From Lachnospiraceae bacterium (GTDB taxonomy: Bacteria > Bacillota > Clostridia > Lachnospirales > Lachnospiraceae), in the NCBI GenBank assembly GCA_003542935.1, contig DPJQ01000279.1, positions 1 through 8,072 on the forward strand: a stretch of 8,072 nt of DNA, written 5' to 3'. Both the position numbers and the translations under genes were made by a program. Shown here piece after piece: positions 6,047 to 8,072 of this stretch. The stretch's first letter is position 1. The number at the start of each line of letters is the position of its first letter. Below the pieces are notes generated by a model. The model was not told the origin of the DNA. It made no database searches and worked only from the letters and a program-made list of their open reading frames with translations.

Positions 6047-7063
6047 GTGAAAGCTATAGTGATCAGCAAGCCGGGCCATGTGGCATTGGAGAATAAAAGC
6101 ATTCCTGAACCGCAGGCGGGATTTGTGCGCGTGAAGGTAAAAGCGGCGGCGATCTGTGCCACGGATCTGGAGGTTCTCGCGGGAAATATAGCGGCTGATT
6201 ATCCGATCACGCCGGGCCATGAGTGGAGCGGAGTAGTGGATGCGGTGGGAAGTGAAGAGGACCGTATCTGGCTGGGAAAAAGGGTGATCGGGAGCAATGA
6301 CGTTGTCTGCCTGAAATGTGACGCGTGCAGACGGGGGGAGTGGCGGTACTGCAGCGAGTTTGAGGAGATTGGTTTTAAGCGGGACGGGGCTTATGCGGAG
6401 TATATGGTCGTCCCCTCCTATGGCCTTTGTGAACTGCCGGATCACGTTTCTTTTGTTCACGGAGCCCTGTGCGAGCCTCTCGGCGTTGCCCTTGGGACAC
6501 TGGAAAAAGCGGGAGCGAGATTCGGTGACACCCTCGTGATCATTGGGGCGGGCTCCATCGGGCTGTGTATCCTGGCTGCCGCAAAAGCCATGGGGATGAG
6601 GGATATCACAGTGGCGGCCACTACCGGGAAGCGGCTTGGGCTCGCGCAGCGGATGGGGGCATCCCATACAATAGCGACCGGGGAACATGACCTGGTGGAG
6701 GAGATGAGGAAGATTCATCCCCGCGGGACGGATGTGGTCATTGACGCGACCGGGATCGAAACCTGTATCCGACAGAGCCTGAAGCTGGCGAGAAAGGGCG
6801 GTACGGTTGTCCTGGCAGGTTACGGGAGGGGAAAAACGATGCAAATCCGCATCGACGATATCCATATAAATAATCTGCGTGTCATAGGTGCGGGCAACAA
6901 CTGGAACCAGCACAAAAAAGCGGTCGCCCTAATGGCAGAGGGGATAGTCAATATCGAAGAGTTTGTCACAAACCGGATAAAACTGGAAGAATACGAGACA
7001 GGGCTGGAGCTGGCAAGAAAACGCCCGGAGGGTTTTGTCAAGGCGGTGTTCGTAGATGAGTGA
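6047..7063 (+). CDS. Zinc-dependent medium-chain dehydrogenase (sorbitol/threonine dehydrogenase-like)
   Basis: This 338-residue cytoplasmic oxidoreductase probably oxidises a polyol or sugar alcohol to a keto compound. It has catalytic-zinc residues Cys37 (ICATD) and His58-Glu59 (PGHEW), with Glu143 in CEPLGVA. Four structural-zinc cysteines lie at 88, 91, 94 and 102, and the nucleotide-binding turn GAGSIG is at 167-172. After the second strand of the Rossmann fold, where NAD-dependent members usually carry Asp or Glu, it reads VAATTGKR (189-196). This leaves the cofactor open, possibly NADP. The GTG at 6047 is chosen because AAAGGAGG lies 7 nt upstream and the family N-terminus MKAIVISKPG follows. 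The frame extends back to an ATG at 5987, but that lies inside the promoter. It overlaps the kinase gene by 8 bases. Confidence 0.9.
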   Translation: MKAIVISKPGHVALENKSIPEPQAGFVRVKVKAAAICATDLEVLAGNIAADYPITPGHEWSGVVDAVGSEEDRIWLGKRVIGSNDVVCLKCDACRRGEWRYCSEFEEIGFKRDGAYAEYMVVPSYGLCELPDHVSFVHGALCEPLGVALGTLEKAGARFGDTLVIIGAGSIGLCILAAAKAMGMRDITVAATTGKRLGLAQRMGASHTIATGEHDLVEEMRKIHPRGTDVVIDATGIETCIRQSLKLARKGGTVVLAGYGRGKTMQIRIDDIHINNLRVIGAGNNWNQHKKAVALMAEGIVNIEEFVTNRIKLEEYETGLELARKRPEGFVKAVFVDE

Positions 7064-8072
7064 AAAAGAGAGCATACTGGGGATCGATCTGGGTACATCT
7101 TCCGTGAAGATAATATTGAGGTGTCGTGACGGCATGGTGGCCAAGGGAAAGGAAACTTATCGGGAAGCCACGCCGTCCGGCTGGTGGGAGGCCGTAGAAA
7201 AGGCATTGTCAGGACTGGATCTGAGCCATTTGAAGGCCATCGGGCTGTCCTCCCAGGTGGGAACCTACATCGTGGACGGCAGGGAGGTGATTGGGTGGGA
7301 CAGCAAAAAAGGGGCAGAGGAACTGGCGGAAGTCAAATCCGCCCATGGCAAAGAAACCTTTGTCCGGGAGATTTCCATGCCCCATCCGGATATCATTTCC
7401 TATCCGCTGCCACGGCTGCTGTACATCCGGAAACATTATCCAGGTGCGGACAGGGTGTGCCAGCCCAAGGATTTTTTGTGTGAAATGCTGACAGGTAATT
7501 GTGTTACGGATCAGTATTCCTGGAGGGGGCTGGCCCATCTGTCGTCGGGCCGGTACAGCCGGAAACTCCTGGAAGAGATCGGGTTTTCGGTTGACAGGCT
7601 GCCGAAACTGACAGGTATCTGCGATATAGCGGGCTATACCGGTAAATTGTCTTTAAAAGGAAATGTGCTTCCTGCCGGAATCCCGGTTTTTACGGGGATG
7701 AATGACTTTTTCTCATCGCTTCTGGGAATGGGCGTGTACAGGACGGGTGACCTGTTCGATATCACGGGAACCAGCGAACATCTCGGCGTGATCGAACCGA
7801 CCGTAAAGCTGGATACAGAGCTGGTCAGCGGCCCATATCTCAGGGGGAACGTCCATTACGGGGTGACGGCCTCATCCGGTGTTTCCCTGGATTATGGAAA
7901 GCGTTTATTCGGGTTTGACAATATAGAGCCGGAGCGGTGTCTGAAAAACAGACCGCCCGTTTTTCTGCCCTACCTGAACGGGGAACGGGCGCCTGTATGG
8001 GATGCCGAAGCCCGGGGAATGTTTGTGGGCATCCATGGGAGCTGTGAGAAGCGGGACATGGCCTATGCGGTT
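7056..8072 (+). CDS. FGGY-family carbohydrate kinase, xylulokinase-like (partial, runs off the right edge)
   Basis: This is an ATP-dependent sugar kinase that probably phosphorylates the product of the adjacent dehydrogenase. The frame is open from ATG 7056 to the window end, 339 of the ~490-500 residues normal for the family. The N-terminal ATP/phosphate motif GIDLGTSSVK (9-18), the IGLSSQ strand (62-67), the catalytic Asp217 in TGMNDFF, the ITGTSEHLG turn (236-244) and the FGGY-typical FLPYLNGERAPVWD block (303-316) are visible. Differences from D-xylulokinases include QVGT (67-70) where QMHG is usual and WDSKK (81-85) where a W-x-D-x-R pattern is common, so the substrate may not be xylulose. 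The start overlaps the dehydrogenase stop by 8 bases with AAGGCGG upstream, indicating translational coupling. Confidence 0.88.
   Translation, partial: MSEKESILGIDLGTSSVKIILRCRDGMVAKGKETYREATPSGWWEAVEKALSGLDLSHLKAIGLSSQVGTYIVDGREVIGWDSKKGAEELAEVKSAHGKETFVREISMPHPDIISYPLPRLLYIRKHYPGADRVCQPKDFLCEMLTGNCVTDQYSWRGLAHLSSGRYSRKLLEEIGFSVDRLPKLTGICDIAGYTGKLSLKGNVLPAGIPVFTGMNDFFSSLLGMGVYRTGDLFDITGTSEHLGVIEPTVKLDTELVSGPYLRGNVHYGVTASSGVSLDYGKRLFGFDNIEPERCLKNRPPVFLPYLNGERAPVWDAEARGMFVGIHGSCEKRDMAYAV

Noticed and set aside
6017..6913. Minus-strand open frame opposite the zinc dehydrogenase
   Set aside because: Shadow of a well-supported dehydrogenase gene; the translation has no recognisable domain.

Overview
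The window looks like a chromosomal segment of a moderately GC-rich Clostridia member, most likely Lachnospiraceae-like. This is inferred from the ecfA1-ecfA2-ecfT-truA gene order, strong AGGAGG-type ribosome binding sites, UUG and GUG starts, and protein sequences typical of that group. No rRNA, tRNA, CRISPR array, insertion sequence or phage gene was recognised.

Region 1 (1-552) has no convincing gene. Its first ~300 bases are GC-rich with a pyrimidine-rich tract and one long-looped inverted repeat. It then turns AT-rich, with two candidate sigma-A promoters pointing at the first gene. Region 2 (553-5027) is a tight rightward gene string. It encodes the energising module of an energy-coupling factor (ECF) vitamin/metal transporter (two ATPases and the transmembrane coupling protein EcfT), the tRNA pseudouridine synthase TruA, and a ROK-family regulator. 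The ecfT/truA and truA/ROK junctions are 4-base stop/start overlaps. No substrate-binding S component is present, so the module probably serves S components encoded elsewhere.

Region 3 (5028-8072) is a sugar or polyol utilisation locus. A likely bidirectional terminator separates the ROK gene from a convergent, minus-strand UlaG-like metallo-beta-lactamase-fold hydrolase. That hydrolase gene is divergent from a two-gene plus-strand operon: a zinc-dependent medium-chain dehydrogenase and an FGGY carbohydrate kinase, which runs off the right edge. A plausible chemistry is oxidation of a polyol or sugar followed by phosphorylation of the product, with the hydrolase opening a lactone or similar ester. 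The substrate cannot be read from the sequence, and the kinase differs from xylulokinase at substrate-contact positions.

The most striking element is the divergent control region. A 39-bp near-perfect palindrome (5966-6004) contains two fully overlapping antiparallel promoters, each TTGACG with a 17-nt spacer. The minus-strand promoter has a perfect TATAAT and the plus-strand one has TAATAT. A second dyad lies next to it, centre-to-centre 30 bp away. The arrangement suggests a mutually exclusive bidirectional switch, possibly controlled by the neighbouring ROK protein. The link to ROK is inference.
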